Assembly (NCBI GenBank): GCA_964437465.1
Contig: CAYTGI010000006.1
Coordinates: forward strand, 10,966-74,965
Direction of reading: 5' to 3'
Source of the DNA: JAGQLF01 sp964437465
GTDB lineage: Bacteria > Patescibacteriota > Dojkabacteria > J137
DNA length: 64,000 nt
The notes under the pieces: generated by a model
Databases searched by the model: none
Seen by the model: only the letters and a program-made list of their open reading frames with translations
What the model was told of the DNA's origin: nothing
Shown here: positions 62,409 through 64,000 of the stretch, piece after piece
How the letters are laid out: each line of letters starts with the position of its first letter
How positions within the stretch are numbered: position 1 is the stretch's first letter
Position numbers and translations under genes: made by a program

Positions 62409-62849
62409 ATGAAAAACTTTTTCAAAATTCTTACGTTTATTCTTGCCTTAGCAACAATCCCTTTTTTAATTGTTAAATTTAGAAAGCAATTTAAGAAGGG
62501 TGGACTAAGAAGTGAAGATATAGATGTTCCTTACAATAACGAAGATGCTAAAGCTTCAGATTATTCAGAACCTAATTATGAAGATACATTAGTCCAATTC
62601 CATACAAGTGCTAAAAAGATAAAAGAGGGTATTCAAGAGATTCTTGAGCAGTTGTCTGAAAGGCAGAAAGAAATTTATGATTACATCATGAAAAATGGTG
62701 ATGTTGATATGGGTAATCTTAAAAGAATATTTAATTCAGTAACACCAAGAACATTAAGGCGAGACTTAGCAAAACTTACAGAGTATAACCTCATTGAAAA
62801 GAACGGAAATACTAAAGATGTATTTTATAAGGCTAGGCATGGAAAATAG
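62409..62849 (+). CDS. Membrane-tethered winged-helix protein
   Basis: 146 aa. Single TM helix (residues 5-22), charged linker, then a DeoR/MarR-like winged helix at the C-terminus (LSERQKEIYDYIMKNGDVDMGNLKRIF, then VTPRTLRRDLAKLTEYNLIEKNG). A membrane-bound transcription factor is implied by the layout. It starts 16 bp after polA and overlaps the next short gene. Confidence 0.68.
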   Translation: MKNFFKILTFILALATIPFLIVKFRKQFKKGGLRSEDIDVPYNNEDAKASDYSEPNYEDTLVQFHTSAKKIKEGIQEILEQLSERQKEIYDYIMKNGDVDMGNLKRIFNSVTPRTLRRDLAKLTEYNLIEKNGNTKDVFYKARHGK

Positions 62850-62997
62850 TGCAGAAGGTGGCTTATTAAAAATGCTTTTTGCTCAATTTAATGGGACATT
62901 GTCAGAGTTAGGTAATGAAATGTATGAGAATTTTGGGCCGGGGTTATTTGGTAAATTATTAAAAGCATTTGTCGGTGGAGGTGGTACTACAGCATAA
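62839..62997 (+). CDS. Short Gly-rich protein (52 aa)
   Basis: ATG 62839 overlaps the end of the winged-helix gene by 11 bp in another frame and ends 3 bp before the next ATG, which supports it being real. The sequence is amphipathic with a C-terminal helix FGKLLKAFVGGGGTTA. No family. Confidence is limited by its length. Confidence 0.45.
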   Translation: MENSAEGGLLKMLFAQFNGTLSELGNEMYENFGPGLFGKLLKAFVGGGGTTA

Positions 62998-63000
62998 AAA

Positions 63001-63369
63001 ATGATTAGTGAAGAATACAAAATCAAAATTAGAAACTTTCTTCAAACTTACAAAGATATTTTGGATAAAACGTTAACTTCTGAAGAGCTATTTACGAGGT
63101 TACATTATCTGTCGCAAACAACAACAATGATGATTCTTATTGAAAAAATGGATCAGGATCTTAAAAGTAAATACTTGAAACTACTTAATGAGTATGATGA
63201 TGTGACCCCGGTAATTAATGATATATTGAGTATTATTGATAAAGATAAGGTCCAAAGAATCTACAAAGTTGGGTTTAGTAGGGTGCTTGAAACTTATATG
63301 TATACAGACTTAAAGCTAGGTTTAAAGCAAGCAGAAAAGATACTAGAAGATTTTGAAGAAAAAGTATAA
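63001..63369 (+). CDS. Hypothetical helical protein (122 aa)
   Basis: All-alpha, charged, no TM or signal. Segments YKDILDKTLTSEELFTRLHYLSQ and LKLGLKQAEKILEDFEEKV suggest a helical bundle. Unrecognised. Last gene before the rRNA operon; its stop is 8 bp from the rRNA -35. Confidence 0.55.
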   Translation: MISEEYKIKIRNFLQTYKDILDKTLTSEELFTRLHYLSQTTTMMILIEKMDQDLKSKYLKLLNEYDDVTPVINDILSIIDKDKVQRIYKVGFSRVLETYMYTDLKLGLKQAEKILEDFEEKV

Positions 63370-63376
63370 ATAATCG

Positions 63377-63405
63377 TTGTTTTTTTGTACCTATTCTGGT
63401 ACAAT
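63377..63405 (+). promoter_or_regulatory. rRNA operon promoter
   Basis: TTGTTT (63377-63382), 17-bp spacer, extended -10 TGGTACAAT (TACAAT at 63400-63405). The ~280-bp leader to 63683 has a CCCA/TGGG-based hairpin near 63430-63450 and no reading frame that I would call a gene. Confidence 0.75.
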
Positions 63406-63683
63406 ATTATACGTCGCAATTACTTATCCCAAACTTCTGGGAAGTAAGCGAAAAATTCATTTCCAAATAGAAATTAAAGCACATTGAAACTTTTAAAGTG
63501 ATAAGGTCCTACGACTTCCTTAATGGAAGTTCAAAAGAGCTTAGATCGAACTTAAAACAACTGTTTCTATTGCAGTCTCAATAGATGTACAAAAAAAATA
63601 AATTTCAACTTGTTGAAATTTAAAAACAAAGTCCTATTTAATTAGGCATCTAACTTACTCTTTACTGAGTTCGCTGGAGAATT

Positions 63684-64000
<317 letters not shown>

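Overview
The window is AT-rich, gene-dense bacterial DNA, with short intergenic gaps, few Shine-Dalgarno-like sites and many genes that start with ATG directly after the previous stop. The gene content fits the Candidate Phyla Radiation (Patescibacteria): single-copy housekeeping genes mixed with large, poorly characterised envelope proteins, CPR-style VirB2/TrbC-like pilin paralogues, a eukaryal-type IleRS and no biosynthetic operons. The start of a 16S rRNA gene is at the right edge and would settle the phylum. A Dojkabacteria (WS6)-like or related CPR lineage is my guess, not a demonstrated fact. TGA is used as a stop (for example at 14463 and 40886), so this is not the UGA-glycine code of Gracilibacteria. 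The window is a scaffold with three runs of 10 N, at least two of which look like artificial gaps.

Layout. 1-6.9 kb: a cut-off Cys-rich secreted protein, RNase Y, an Amidase_3 protein, twin small Cys-rich membrane proteins, and parB/parA. 7-11.6 kb: ileS preceded by a four-helix-bundle gene and a T-box leader, then an aldo/keto reductase. 11.6-18 kb: TrmB regulator, EamA permease, fmt, GH3 hexosaminidase, ABC-F ATPase, NYN-domain protein. 18-18.8 kb: an AMP-binding fragment abutting a tRNA-Asn that is split in the anticodon loop by a group I intron carrying an HNH remnant. 19-25 kb: AAA ATPase, heliorhodopsin, mltG-ruvX-amidase operon, comF, and a patatin pseudogene. 25.2-29.7 kb: tmRNA, yidC, rplY, and a Lon-like ATPase without protease domain. 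29.9-35.3 kb: an FtsA/PilM-like ATPase with a large membrane partner, then CIRCE-groES-groEL.

36-52.4 kb is the most unusual region: two consecutive transcription units, separated by a strong terminator at 41758. They encode a membrane-anchored double AAA+ ClpB-like ATPase, seven two-helix pilin-like proteins sharing a signature, a SpoIID/LytB protein, a PH-domain protein, a very acidic PP2C-like/propeller protein, SmpB and a VirD4/TraG-like ATPase. I read it as an envelope-spanning type IV secretion-like apparatus with its own wall-remodelling enzyme. That is inference.

52.4-64 kb: tRNA-Ile(UAU), a degenerate tyrosine recombinase, an FtsB-like protein, initiator and elongator tRNA-Met, ftsH, an FkbM methyltransferase, a YibE/F protein, polA, small regulatory or hypothetical proteins, and a strong extended -10 promoter driving the rRNA operon.
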